Below are positions 1 through 5,588 of a DNA stretch of 5,588 nt, one piece after another. The stretch spans positions 1-5,588 of the forward strand of contig JAFGCA010000339.1 of assembly GCA_016932895.1 (NCBI GenBank), given 5' to 3'. Source of the stretch: Sedimentisphaerales bacterium. Its GTDB lineage: Bacteria > Planctomycetota > Phycisphaerae > Sedimentisphaerales > SG8-4. The notes under the pieces are model-generated. The model had not been told where the DNA came from, did not search any database, and saw only the letters and a list, made by a program, of their open reading frames with translations. A program made the position numbers and the translations under genes. The number at the start of each line of letters is the position of its first letter. Positions within the stretch are counted from its first letter, which is position 1.

Positions 1-974
1 AGGTAGATGCCCGGCTCGATCGTGATGATCTGGCCGGCCCGAAGCCTGCCCTTGGCGTCCTCCTTCAGGAAGGGAATCTCGTGGATCTCCAGGCCGAATC
101 CGTGCCCGCTGCCGTGGCCGTAGACGGGCAGACCGCTGTCGTGTATCACCTTTCGCGGCGCCGCATCTACCTCACTGAGCAGCGCGCCGGCCTTCGCGAC
201 CGCGATGGCTGCGGCCTGGGCCCTTTCGACGACCTCATACGCCCGCCGATACTCGGCGGTGGGTTTGCCGATAGCGAAGCAGCGCGTGATGTCACAGCAG
301 TAGCCTTTGTACCTGGCGCCGAAATCGATCAGGATCGTGTCACGCGGCCTGAGTTTTCGCTGCATCGGCTGGTGATGAGGGCGTGAAGCGTTGGCCCCGA
401 AAGCCACGATGGTCTCGAAGCCGTTCGTGCAGCCCAGCTTGCGCATCTCCAGGTTGATGATGCCGGCCAGCTCGTTCTCCGTGATGCCTTGCTTGAAAAA
501 GCGTGAGGCGTTCTTCAGCGCCGTCGCGGCGATGTCCGCTGCCGCCTGGATCGAGGCCCGCTCGGTTGCGTCCTTGATACTGCGTGCCTCTGCCAGGATG
601 CCGGAGACGGTCTTGAGCGGACCGCCGCAGCTTTTCTTCAAGTCCCGAAAGGCCGCCAGTGATATGGATTTCTCTACGGCCACGGTACGCACGGACCTGA
701 GTTTCTGCACCAGCATCCCGGTCGCCTTCGTGATGGCGCCTTTGCGCTGGACGATGGACGTCTGGACACATTCCTTTTGGGCCTGTTCCGTGTATCGGCT
801 GTCGGTGACCAGATAGACAGCGTTTTTGGTGATGACGGCCCAACTGTCTTCGCCTGCGAAGGCCGTCATATAGGTGACGTCGACGGACTTGGTGAGAATG
901 AGGCAGTCGATGCCCTTCTGGCGCAGTTGCCGACGGATGTTCCCAACGCGTTGCCGGATGATCTCGATCTTCAT
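1..974 (-). CDS. Xaa-Pro aminopeptidase (M24B metallopeptidase), 3' end beyond window
   Basis: Predicted cytoplasmic dimetal aminopeptidase that removes an N-terminal residue preceding proline, usually in peptide turnover. The minus strand reads open for 324 codons from ATG at 974 to the window edge. Residues 1 to about 130 resemble the creatinase N-terminal domain and about 137 onward the pita-bread M24 fold. Visible metal ligands are Asp217 (IDFGA), Asp228 (CDITR), His291 (GHGSGHGFGLEIHE) and Glu320 (TIEPG). His200 or His201 in RPHHQP fits the conserved substrate-pocket histidine. The fifth ligand, a Glu near the C-terminus, should lie in the 35 or so residues cut off at the left edge, since the family is usually about 350-370 residues. 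An in-frame GTG four codons upstream is possible, followed upstream by a stop. The ribosome site is weak (GGGA). No signal peptide is seen. The HGxGHGxGLEIHE motif favours M24B over methionine aminopeptidase; prolidase-type dipeptidase activity cannot be excluded. Confidence 0.95.
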   Translation of the reverse strand, partial: MKIEIIRQRVGNIRRQLRQKGIDCLILTKSVDVTYMTAFAGEDSWAVITKNAVYLVTDSRYTEQAQKECVQTSIVQRKGAITKATGMLVQKLRSVRTVAVEKSISLAAFRDLKKSCGGPLKTVSGILAEARSIKDATERASIQAAADIAATALKNASRFFKQGITENELAGIINLEMRKLGCTNGFETIVAFGANASRPHHQPMQRKLRPRDTILIDFGARYKGYCCDITRCFAIGKPTAEYRRAYEVVERAQAAAIAVAKAGALLSEVDAAPRKVIHDSGLPVYGHGSGHGFGLEIHEIPFLKEDAKGRLRAGQIITIEPGIY

Positions 975-1025
975 GTCACGTCCCACATAGTATCAGTTCC
1001 GTTTGGCGGCCCGCAGGCGCACGTG

Positions 1026-1037
1026 CGATAATTATCG
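1026..1037. repeat. Perfect 12-base AT-rich palindrome, possible operator
   Basis: CGATAATTATCG is a perfect inverted repeat about 50 bases upstream of the aminopeptidase start. Each strand carries GATAAT, so the minus-strand copy (1036 to 1031) could be a -10 element for the aminopeptidase gene. The best -35 for it is poor: TTTATC at 1058 to 1053 with a 16-base spacer. A dimeric regulator bound here would cover that -10. This is inference from symmetry and position; a 12-base palindrome can arise by chance. Confidence 0.35.
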
Positions 1038-1075
1038 GGATATCAGCAAAAAGATAAAGACAATTTGCCGGGCGT

Positions 1076-1105
1076 TTGGCACCAACTACGGTTGTTTACT
1101 ATACT
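1076..1105 (+). promoter_or_regulatory. Sigma70-like promoter P1 upstream of the rhomboid gene
   Basis: TTGGCA at 1076-1081 (5 of 6 to TTGACA) and TATACT at 1100-1105 (5 of 6 to TATAAT) are separated by 18 bases, in a locally AT-rich patch of a GC-rich window. Transcription would begin near 1112. That leaves a leader of about 200 bases before the rhomboid ATG, or a separate short RNA if the hairpin at 1207-1226 terminates. Confidence 0.55.
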
Positions 1106-1111
1106 TTCGTT

Positions 1112-1232
1112 AGAAGCAGGATTATGCGGCGGATGGCTGCCGATCAGGCAGTCTACGGTGTTTTCCGAGAGGATCGCCGCCATCCGTATGAGCGATTCCC
1201 ACGCACAGGACGGTGGCCGCCGTCCTATTTTC
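1112..1232 (+). ncRNA. Candidate structured leader or small RNA, unrecognised
   Basis: The stretch after promoter P1 can fold. An 8-base-pair stem pairs 1130-1137 (CGGATGGC) with 1179-1186 (GCCATCCG). Inside it are a hairpin of TGCC 1138-1141 with GGCA 1147-1150 and a small TCC-GAGA-GGA hairpin at 1164-1173 with a GNRA-type loop, giving a three-way junction. A terminator-like hairpin follows at 1207-1226. It could be an attenuated leader of the rhomboid gene or an independent RNA of about 120 nucleotides, because a second promoter lies just downstream. I do not recognise any riboswitch, SRP RNA, 6S RNA or tRNA consensus in it. No convincing small gene is seen here. Pairing was found by eye, without an energy calculation or covariation. 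Confidence 0.3.
1207..1232 (+). terminator. Terminator-like hairpin before the rhomboid gene
   Basis: AGGACGGT (1207-1214) pairs with GCCGTCCT (1219-1226) around a GGCC loop: eight base pairs with one T-G wobble at the loop end. ATTTTCC follows directly, a short T tract. It lies between promoter P1 and a second promoter candidate, so it could act as an attenuator or as the end of a short transcript. The T tract is weak, so termination may be partial or absent. Confidence 0.4.
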
Positions 1233-1236
1233 CGCC

Positions 1237-1265
1237 TTGCCGACCGGACCCGCAGGCATTAGAAT
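1237..1265 (+). promoter_or_regulatory. Sigma70-like promoter P2 for the rhomboid gene
   Basis: TTGCCG at 1237-1242 (4 of 6) and TAGAAT at 1260-1265 (5 of 6) are separated by 17 bases. Transcription would start near 1272, leaving a leader of about 44 bases. The -35 hexamer is the same TTGCCG seen in the promoter candidate of the beta-galactosidase gene. It begins five bases after the terminator-like hairpin region. Confidence 0.45.
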
Positions 1266-1315
1266 GAACCCCGATTCGATAAGATTTGCTAATGCATTGG
1301 TAGATAGTCTCCGTT

Positions 1316-2494
1316 ATGTTCTTGCCCATTCGAACGAATGTTCTGCCGCGTCGGACGCCGTATGTAAACTACGCGCTGATCGTTGCCAACGTCGTTGTCT
1401 TCATGTTGGAGTTTGGCTTCGACCGGCAGTCCGGCGAGGTGGTCTTTCAACCGTGGGTCAGTGATTTCATGCTCACGCCGCGGATCTCGCCGTGGTGGAC
1501 GTTCGTGACCTATGCGTTCCTCCATCACGATTTCTGGCATATTTTCTTCAACATGTTCTTCCTGTATCTGTTCGGCCGCAACGTCAACGACAAGCTCGGC
1601 CACTGGGGCTACTTCGTGTTCTACATCTTCGGGGCCGTTGCCGGCGGACTGGGCCAGGCGGCCCTCCATGTCTCGCCTCCCGCGGCCACGCTGGGCGCCA
1701 GCGGCGCTGTGGCCGCCGTGACGGGAGCCTATCTCGTCCTGTTCCCCCAGACGCTGCTGACCATCGTCTACTGGTTCTTCTTCATCGGGACGGTCGAGGT
1801 GCCGGCACTGTACTTCATCGCATTGAAGATGATTTTGCTCGACAACGTCCTGGCTCACGGGCGGGGCAGTATCGCCTACGACGCTCACTTGGCTGGCTAC
1901 GCCTTCGGGATCGGCGTGACGATGATTCTCCTGGCCACAAGGCTGGTCACCACGAGCAACTTCGATCTGTGGGCCATGCTCAAGCGGTGGAACCGCCGGC
2001 GTCACTATCGGGATGTCGTCGCGGGTGGATACGATCCGTTCACCGGCACCGGCGCGCGCAAGCCTGTGGTGGCCACGCCCGTCAAGAAGACCGTCGCCCA
2101 GATGCAGCAGGAGGCTGAGGTCCGCGAGCTCCGCACCGCCATCAGCCAGCGTATCATGCAGCGCAATCTGGGCGAGGCGGCGAATCTGTACATAGAGCTG
2201 ATGAAGGTCGACAGCGAGCAGTTATTGCCCCGCCAGTACCTGCTCGACATCGCCAACCAGTTGGCCAGCGATCATCGCCCCTCCGAGGCCGCCTGGGCGT
2301 ACGAGCAGTTTCTGACCCACTACGGCACCTATCAGCACGCCGAGCAGGTCGAACTGATGGTCGGCATCCTCTACTCGCGCTACCTGCACAAGCCCGAGGA
2401 GGCCGTCAAGCACCTCCAGCGCGCCGCCGAACGACTCTCCGACCCCGGCCAGGTCAGACTCTGCCAGGAAGAACTCGCCCGCCTGCGCGCCTGA
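1316..2494 (+). CDS. Rhomboid intramembrane serine protease with TPR-like C-terminal tail
   Basis: Membrane serine protease that would cleave transmembrane or membrane-proximal substrates. The 392-residue product starts with the MFLPIRTNVLPRRTP type of N-terminus common in this bacterial subfamily, which supports the ATG at 1316. Six hydrophobic segments lie at about 17-35, 62-87, 97-116, 127-143, 147-175 and 188-210. Catalytic Ser129 is in GASG (127-130) and His191 in AHLAGYAFG. His75 and Asn79 (HIFFN) match the oxyanion-side HxxxN motif of E. coli GlpG, so the enzyme looks active. A basic juxtamembrane stretch (223-231, KRWNRRRHY) precedes a flexible link and helical repeats at about 264-392, with the pattern of two or three TPR-like hairpins (for example EEAVKHLQRA at 361-370). 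This tail makes the protein much longer than the roughly 230-residue core and may bind partners. No clear Shine-Dalgarno precedes the start. Neighbours are divergent and convergent, so it is probably monocistronic. The substrate is unknown. Confidence 0.96.
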   Translation: MFLPIRTNVLPRRTPYVNYALIVANVVVFMLEFGFDRQSGEVVFQPWVSDFMLTPRISPWWTFVTYAFLHHDFWHIFFNMFFLYLFGRNVNDKLGHWGYFVFYIFGAVAGGLGQAALHVSPPAATLGASGAVAAVTGAYLVLFPQTLLTIVYWFFFIGTVEVPALYFIALKMILLDNVLAHGRGSIAYDAHLAGYAFGIGVTMILLATRLVTTSNFDLWAMLKRWNRRRHYRDVVAGGYDPFTGTGARKPVVATPVKKTVAQMQQEAEVRELRTAISQRIMQRNLGEAANLYIELMKVDSEQLLPRQYLLDIANQLASDHRPSEAAWAYEQFLTHYGTYQHAEQVELMVGILYSRYLHKPEEAVKHLQRAAERLSDPGQVRLCQEELARLRA

Positions 2495-2513
2495 CCTTAC
2501 GCAGCGCAGGTTT
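2482..2513 (+). terminator. Possible weak terminator of the rhomboid gene
   Basis: CCTGCGC (2482-2488) can pair with GCGCAGG (2504-2510), a seven-base GC-rich stem with a 15-base loop, followed by TTT at 2511-2513. The stem begins inside the last codons and the loop contains the TGA stop. The long loop and very short T tract make this weak; no better terminator exists in the 59-base convergent spacer. Confidence 0.3.
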
Positions 2514-2546
2514 CGTCCACTGCGTCCACAAAGTCCATGTCGTCCA
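2511..2546. repeat. Four-unit 9-base tandem repeat in the convergent spacer
   Basis: The core GTCCA recurs at 2515, 2524, 2533 and 2542, exactly nine bases apart. On the minus strand each unit reads TGGAC plus four variable bases. The four units fill most of the spacer between the two converging stop codons. The constant core with variable remainder is a degenerate simple repeat, not a CRISPR or an insertion-sequence end. It lies eight bases beyond the galactosidase stop codon and follows directly on the possible rhomboid terminator arm. The minus strand happens to read as a Trp-Thr-X periodic peptide in one frame, but there is no sign that it is translated. Confidence 0.75.
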
Positions 2547-2553
2547 CACCCAT

Positions 2554-4914
2554 CTACTGTTGGATCGCCTTCGCCAAGGATGACCCGACGTACACCCTGT
2601 AGTCTTTGATTCTGCCACCGTGGGAGCTGTCGCCGGGGCGCGGCGTGTAGCGAAAGCCGCTGATGACGGTTGGCTGACCAAGGTCTATCACGAGATGGTG
2701 CGGATGGCCGGGCTGGGCCTGACTCCACTCGGTGTGCCAGAAATCGGCGGTCTGGCCGTTGATGGCGTTCAATGCCGAGCCATCTTCGCTGACCCGTTCC
2801 TCACTATCGACGTAGGCGATAGTCCACACGGTGTGGGGGATGGCTTTGCCGTCGGCGTCGAGCAGGTCGAGTTCCGCTACGGCCGCAAATGCCTTGTCGT
2901 CAAAGGCGTTGAGGGTTTCCAGGCAGAACTGGCGGCCCTCGACGCTCCGAGCGAATCGCACCTCCTGGGCCGCAGGGCCGGGCGCGAACGTGCCGGTGTG
3001 GACGGGCTGCACGCCTTCAAGCGACAGCGTAGCTTGCTGGACCTTCTTGACAAAGTCGAGCTGCGGTTTGACCTGGTCCAGGATGGGTGTCTCCCGTCCG
3101 GCCAGCGCCGGCGTCTGCGGGCCGAGCAGGTCCAGCACGATTACCTCGTTGCGGCCCTGCTTGAGCCACGGGCCGGGCACGTACATCGTTTGCGTCGGTC
3201 CGATGTTCCAGAATCGGCCCATGCACCGGCCGTTGACCCACAGCACGCCTTTGCCCCACGTGCTCACGTCGAGGAAGGTGTCCGCCGGCTGGGCCACGTC
3301 GAATTCACCTCGCCAGAACGCCGGTCCGTTGGCCTTGCCCGTCTTCCATTTCAGGCTCGCGAGCATCGGCTCGTCCAAGGGCAGGCGATACACCTGCCAG
3401 GCGGAGGGCGTTGTTTCATTGCCGGACGCTGTCGTGAGAACCACGGGGCCGTGCAGACCCTTGCGATCGTGTACCTCCGGGCCGAAGTTGACGTGGCCCA
3501 TCGCCTCGATCAGGATGTCCAGACGGGCCGGCGCCTGACGCTGCGGGATTTGCACACGGTATTGTTGCGAGCGTCGGTCCATGACCCCGACGGGCGTGCC
3601 GTCCAGGAAGACCCAGGCGAAGTCGCGGGCCTCCTTGGTCCTGAGCCGGCCTGCGGGTCCGGCCGGCAGGGTCGTGCGGTAGAGGATGCAGCCACGACCC
3701 TGGTCATAAGCCTCCATGTTGCGCGGGGCCTTGTCCTCAACGGGCGTGGGCAGGTTCTCGAAGATCGTGGCGGATTGGCCGAGATCGAAGCGTGCGATTG
3801 CTGTCACAGGCATGGCGGCCGGCGGTTCCGGGATCGTTTCGCCCGGCAGCAGGTATTTCGCCATCAGGTCCCGCGTGAGCTGGAATTTCTCGCCGATCCA
3901 GCCGGCCTCGCTGATGGGCGCGTCGTAGTCGTAGCTGGAGGTATCGGGTTTGAAAGGCCGATCGGCCCCGGACCAGAGGCCGAAAGTCGTGCCGCCGTGG
4001 GCCATGTAGATGCTGAACGACGCGTTGTTCTTCAACATGTACTCGAGGTCCGTCAGATACTGCGGTGTGTTGCCCAGATGGTGCGGGAAGCCCCAGGTGT
4101 CGAACCAGCCGGGGTAGAATTCGCCACACATCAGAGGGCCTTCTGGCTGAATCTCGCGGAGGGCCTTGAATCCGTCGGCCGGGTCTTTGCCGAAGTTGAC
4201 CACGTTGAACAGGTCTTTGCGCAGGCCATTACGAAGAGCGTAAGGCGGGTTACAGGCGAACAACGGGACGTCGAAACCGCCGTCCAGCAACGCCTGACGT
4301 ATCTCCCCCATGTACTGTGCGTCGTTGCTGTAGAAGCCGTACTCGTTTTCCACTTGGACCATGAGGATGGGGCCGCCCCGCGTGACCTGCATCGGTCCCA
4401 GTACCCGGCCGACCTCTTTGAGCCATGCCCGGCTGGCCGCCAGGAAATCGGCATCCCGGCTTCGTAGTTGAATCCCATCCTTCTTGAGCAGCCACCACGG
4501 CAGGCCGCCCATTTCCCACTCGGCGCAGGCGTATGGGCCCGGTCTCAGAACCACCCACAGCCCTTCTTTTTGTGCGAGCCGGCAGAATTCCGCGGCATCG
4601 GCCTGCCCCGACCACTCATATTGCCCCTGGTTCCACTCATGGTAGTTCCAGAACAGGTACGCGCACACGGTGTTCAGGCCCATCGCCTTGCACAGCTTGA
4701 GCCGGTGTCCCCAATACTCCCTCGGCACACGGGCAAAATGCAGTTCTCCGCAGCGGACCTGCAGCCGCTGCCCATCCAGCAAGAAGTCCTGCTCGCCAAT
4801 GGCAAACCGGTGCGTCGCCTGTCCCTGTACCGCCGCAGCCCACAGCAGGACACACCCTCCAATCGCCAACCCGATGAGATTCCGTCGCCACGCCCCGAAG
4901 CACTTCGCCTGCAT
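2554..4914 (-). CDS. Secreted GH35 beta-galactosidase with shortened C-terminal discoidin-like domain
   Basis: Retaining glycoside hydrolase predicted to remove terminal beta-linked galactose from oligo- or polysaccharides outside the cytoplasm. The 786-residue product has a signal peptide: basic residues R10-R11, a hydrophobic core at about 13-29, and likely cleavage near 31-34. The GH35 barrel covers about 40-355. It contains the family signature GGPILMVQVENEY (180-192) with acid/base Glu191, and nucleophile Glu265 in CGEFYPGWFDTWG. Two galactose-binding-like beta domains follow at about 400-495 and 527-597 (WVNGRCMGRFWNIGP at 559-573). The tail from about 650 matches an F5/8 type C (discoidin, CBM32-like) fold: FWHTEW (725-730), VIDLGQ (742-747), SGFRYTPR (752-759), GRIKDYRVYV (767-776). 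It ends only ten residues after that last motif, so about half of the usual domain is missing. An AAGGAG ribosome site five bases before ATG 4914 fixes the start. No transporter or other sugar gene is adjacent, so the natural glycan is not indicated. Confidence 0.96.
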   Translation of the reverse strand: MQAKCFGAWRRNLIGLAIGGCVLLWAAAVQGQATHRFAIGEQDFLLDGQRLQVRCGELHFARVPREYWGHRLKLCKAMGLNTVCAYLFWNYHEWNQGQYEWSGQADAAEFCRLAQKEGLWVVLRPGPYACAEWEMGGLPWWLLKKDGIQLRSRDADFLAASRAWLKEVGRVLGPMQVTRGGPILMVQVENEYGFYSNDAQYMGEIRQALLDGGFDVPLFACNPPYALRNGLRKDLFNVVNFGKDPADGFKALREIQPEGPLMCGEFYPGWFDTWGFPHHLGNTPQYLTDLEYMLKNNASFSIYMAHGGTTFGLWSGADRPFKPDTSSYDYDAPISEAGWIGEKFQLTRDLMAKYLLPGETIPEPPAAMPVTAIARFDLGQSATIFENLPTPVEDKAPRNMEAYDQGRGCILYRTTLPAGPAGRLRTKEARDFAWVFLDGTPVGVMDRRSQQYRVQIPQRQAPARLDILIEAMGHVNFGPEVHDRKGLHGPVVLTTASGNETTPSAWQVYRLPLDEPMLASLKWKTGKANGPAFWRGEFDVAQPADTFLDVSTWGKGVLWVNGRCMGRFWNIGPTQTMYVPGPWLKQGRNEVIVLDLLGPQTPALAGRETPILDQVKPQLDFVKKVQQATLSLEGVQPVHTGTFAPGPAAQEVRFARSVEGRQFCLETLNAFDDKAFAAVAELDLLDADGKAIPHTVWTIAYVDSEERVSEDGSALNAINGQTADFWHTEWSQAQPGHPHHLVIDLGQPTVISGFRYTPRPGDSSHGGRIKDYRVYVGSSLAKAIQQ

Positions 4915-4919
4915 ACAAG

Positions 4920-4925
4920 CTCCTT
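4920..4925 (-). promoter_or_regulatory. Ribosome binding site of the beta-galactosidase gene
   Basis: The minus strand reads AAGGAG followed by CTTGT and the ATG at 4914, a five-base spacing. It supports this start over internal methionines, as does the signal peptide that begins there. Confidence 0.8.
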
Positions 4926-4983
4926 CGCTCTGCCTGCCTTGCCCATATCTTCCGATCCGGCCGAGGCCGAATCTCTGCCCTGT

Positions 4984-5011
4984 ATTATACCGATGCCCTT
5001 GGCGCCGGCAA
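4984..5011 (-). promoter_or_regulatory. Sigma70-like promoter of the beta-galactosidase gene
   Basis: On the minus strand TTGCCG (5011 to 5006) and a perfect TATAAT (4989 to 4984) are separated by 16 bases. Transcription would begin near 4977, leaving a leader of about 63 bases. No operator-like inverted repeat overlaps it that I can see, so any sugar control is not visible from the sequence. Confidence 0.6.
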
Positions 5012-5126
5012 TCCCCAGCCGCCGCCGGTCACCCCTGCTCGTTTGTCGCGTGGCCGCAGATCGCGAGAACCTCAACCGCTCAGTCTCTCTCGCTTCCCTT
5101 GGGACGGTTACCTGAAGACTTGAGGG

Positions 5127-5153
5127 TTGACAAGACGGAGCGGCGCCGATAAT
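5127..5153 (+). promoter_or_regulatory. Sigma70-like promoter of the SH3b protein gene
   Basis: A perfect TTGACA at 5127-5132 is followed by GATAAT at 5148-5153 (5 of 6), with a short 15-base spacer. An overlapping weaker -10 (TAATCT at 5150-5155) would give a 17-base spacer. Transcription would start near 5160, leaving a leader of about 70 bases before the ATG at 5232. Confidence 0.5.
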
Positions 5154-5218
5154 CTTGCGCTCGAAGGATCGCCCCACCAGGCGGGCAGTTCCTAAAGGAT
5201 CGACGGGAACGTCTTAAT

Positions 5219-5224
5219 AGGAGG
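5219..5224 (+). promoter_or_regulatory. Consensus ribosome binding site of the SH3b gene
   Basis: AGGAGG lies seven bases before ATG 5232, an ideal Shine-Dalgarno. It selects this ATG over the in-frame ATG four codons later at 5244. Confidence 0.85.
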
Positions 5225-5231
5225 CAAGAAG

Positions 5232-5588
5232 ATGCAAGCTCGCATGAAATCTGCTGGACGTGCGACGCAAATAGCGTTTCGGGGTCAGTTGCTGCTTATC
5301 GTGGTTCTCATTGCCGTTCTGGGTTTGTGCGGGTCGGTAGGGGCCCAGCCGGACGTGAATGTGCCGGCGGCAGATCGCCCGCAGGCGGCCCAGCCCACCC
5401 CGGCCCAGCCCACCCCGGCCCTGGCAGGGCCTCTCGTCGGTGAGATCACCGGCAACGACGTTTTCATTCGTTCGGGCCCGGCCACGACTTCCTACCAGTG
5501 CGGTAAGCTCTACAAAGGCGATACCGTCCAGGTGGTCGACACCCAGCAGGGCTGGTCCTGCATTGTTCCGCCGCCGGGGTGCTTCTCC
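5232..5588 (+). CDS. Secreted SH3b-domain protein, 3' end beyond window
   Basis: Only the first 119 codons are present, with no stop before the right edge. Residues 1-38 form a signal peptide: basic residues up to R17, a hydrophobic core LLLIVVLIAVLGL at 20-32, and likely cleavage after GSVGA at 35-39. A Pro- and Ala-rich linker follows with two identical copies of AQPTP (53-57 and 58-62). From about residue 68 the sequence fits a bacterial SH3 domain: GEITGNDVFIRSGPATT (70-86, the usual V-x-RSGPGT element) and KLYKGDTVQVVDTQQGWSC (92-110, the usual L-xKGd-v-V-x-GW element). Such domains commonly bind peptidoglycan peptides or mediate protein contacts outside the cytoplasm. What the rest of the protein does cannot be told from here; many relatives carry a further long C-terminal region. 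It has its own promoter and a strong ribosome site and is divergent from the galactosidase gene. Confidence 0.88.
   Translation, partial: MQARMKSAGRATQIAFRGQLLLIVVLIAVLGLCGSVGAQPDVNVPAADRPQAAQPTPAQPTPALAGPLVGEITGNDVFIRSGPATTSYQCGKLYKGDTVQVVDTQQGWSCIVPPPGCFS
5388..5417 (+). repeat. Two-copy 15-base tandem repeat in the SH3b linker
   Basis: GCCCAGCCCACCCCG occurs twice in direct succession (5388-5402 and 5403-5417), identical at every base. It encodes AQPTP twice in the flexible link between the signal peptide and the SH3b domain. Exact identity suggests a recent slippage duplication, so copy number may vary among strains. Confidence 0.85.

Larger units (their letters stand above)
4926..5218. 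other. Divergent intergenic region between galactosidase and SH3b genes
   Basis: This region is bounded by the ribosome sites of the two divergent genes. It holds one promoter for each direction, about 115 bases apart. The stretch 5012-5126 between the two -35 elements shows no open frame with coding character and no strong hairpin. The rightward leader has a GTTCC/GGAAC pairing (5188-5192 with 5206-5210) and two copies of AAGGATCG (5164-5171, 5195-5202), both of doubtful meaning. Confidence 0.5.

Noticed and set aside
1065..1267. Two short overlapping plus-strand frames upstream of the rhomboid gene
   Set aside because: There is no ribosome site, no family resemblance, and they span a promoter-like element and hairpins. 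The stretch looks non-coding.
1289..2005. A 238-codon open frame on the minus strand opposite the rhomboid gene
   Set aside because: It is antisense to an intact rhomboid domain, and its product is an acidic, low-complexity sequence with no family resemblance.
2511..2546. CRISPR array or insertion-sequence end
   Set aside because: The repeated core is only five bases with four-base variable parts, and there are no cas genes, transposase remnants or long inverted ends.
2454..2681. The 9-base repeat read as a coding Trp-Thr-X periodic peptide
   Set aside because: The frame overlaps the galactosidase 3' end in another phase, and the periodic peptide is simply what a 9-base repeat yields when translated.
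2620..4467. A 615-codon open frame on the plus strand opposite the galactosidase gene
   Set aside because: It is fully antisense to a gene with clear GH35 motifs, its translation is rich in Arg, Gly, His and Val without recognisable domains, and GC-rich codon use on one strand commonly opens such a frame on the other.
4852..4854. Cys21 of the galactosidase signal region as a lipobox cysteine
   Set aside because: The preceding IGG is a poor lipobox and the hydrophobic core continues past the cysteine to about residue 29, so an ordinary signal peptidase I site is more likely.

Overview
This is a GC-rich bacterial window of ordinary gene density with four protein-coding genes. I see no rRNA, tRNA, CRISPR array or transposase. 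The gene mix suggests an uncultivated, polysaccharide-degrading planctomycete-like bacterium: a secreted GH35 beta-galactosidase with a C-terminal discoidin-like module, a rhomboid protease with a long helical tail, and a secreted SH3b protein. That placement is inferred from family resemblance, not from a marker gene.

Layout: (1) 1-974, minus: an M24B Xaa-Pro aminopeptidase whose C-terminus lies beyond the left edge. (2) 975-1315: a divergent intergenic region of 341 bases with a perfect AT-rich palindrome, two sigma70-like promoter candidates reading right, and between them a foldable stretch ending in a terminator-like hairpin. (3) 1316-2494, plus: an intact six-helix rhomboid protease with a TPR-like cytoplasmic tail. 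(4) 2495-2553: a short convergent spacer holding a possible terminator arm and four units of a 9-base tandem repeat. (5) 2554-4914, minus: an exported GH35 beta-galactosidase with both catalytic glutamates, whose terminal discoidin-like domain stops early beside the repeat. (6) 4915-5231: a divergent promoter region of 317 bases, with a TATAAT promoter for the galactosidase and a TTGACA promoter for the last gene. (7) 5232 to the right edge, plus: the start of a secreted SH3b protein.

The genes do not form an operon: each neighbouring pair is divergent or convergent, and each appears to have its own promoter. Three products concern the envelope or exported material (rhomboid, galactosidase, SH3b protein), and the aminopeptidase is probably cytoplasmic peptide recycling. 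Nothing links them into one pathway. I found no convincing new multi-gene system. The items most worth a second look are the structured RNA candidate before the rhomboid gene and the 9-base repeat beside the shortened galactosidase C-terminus.
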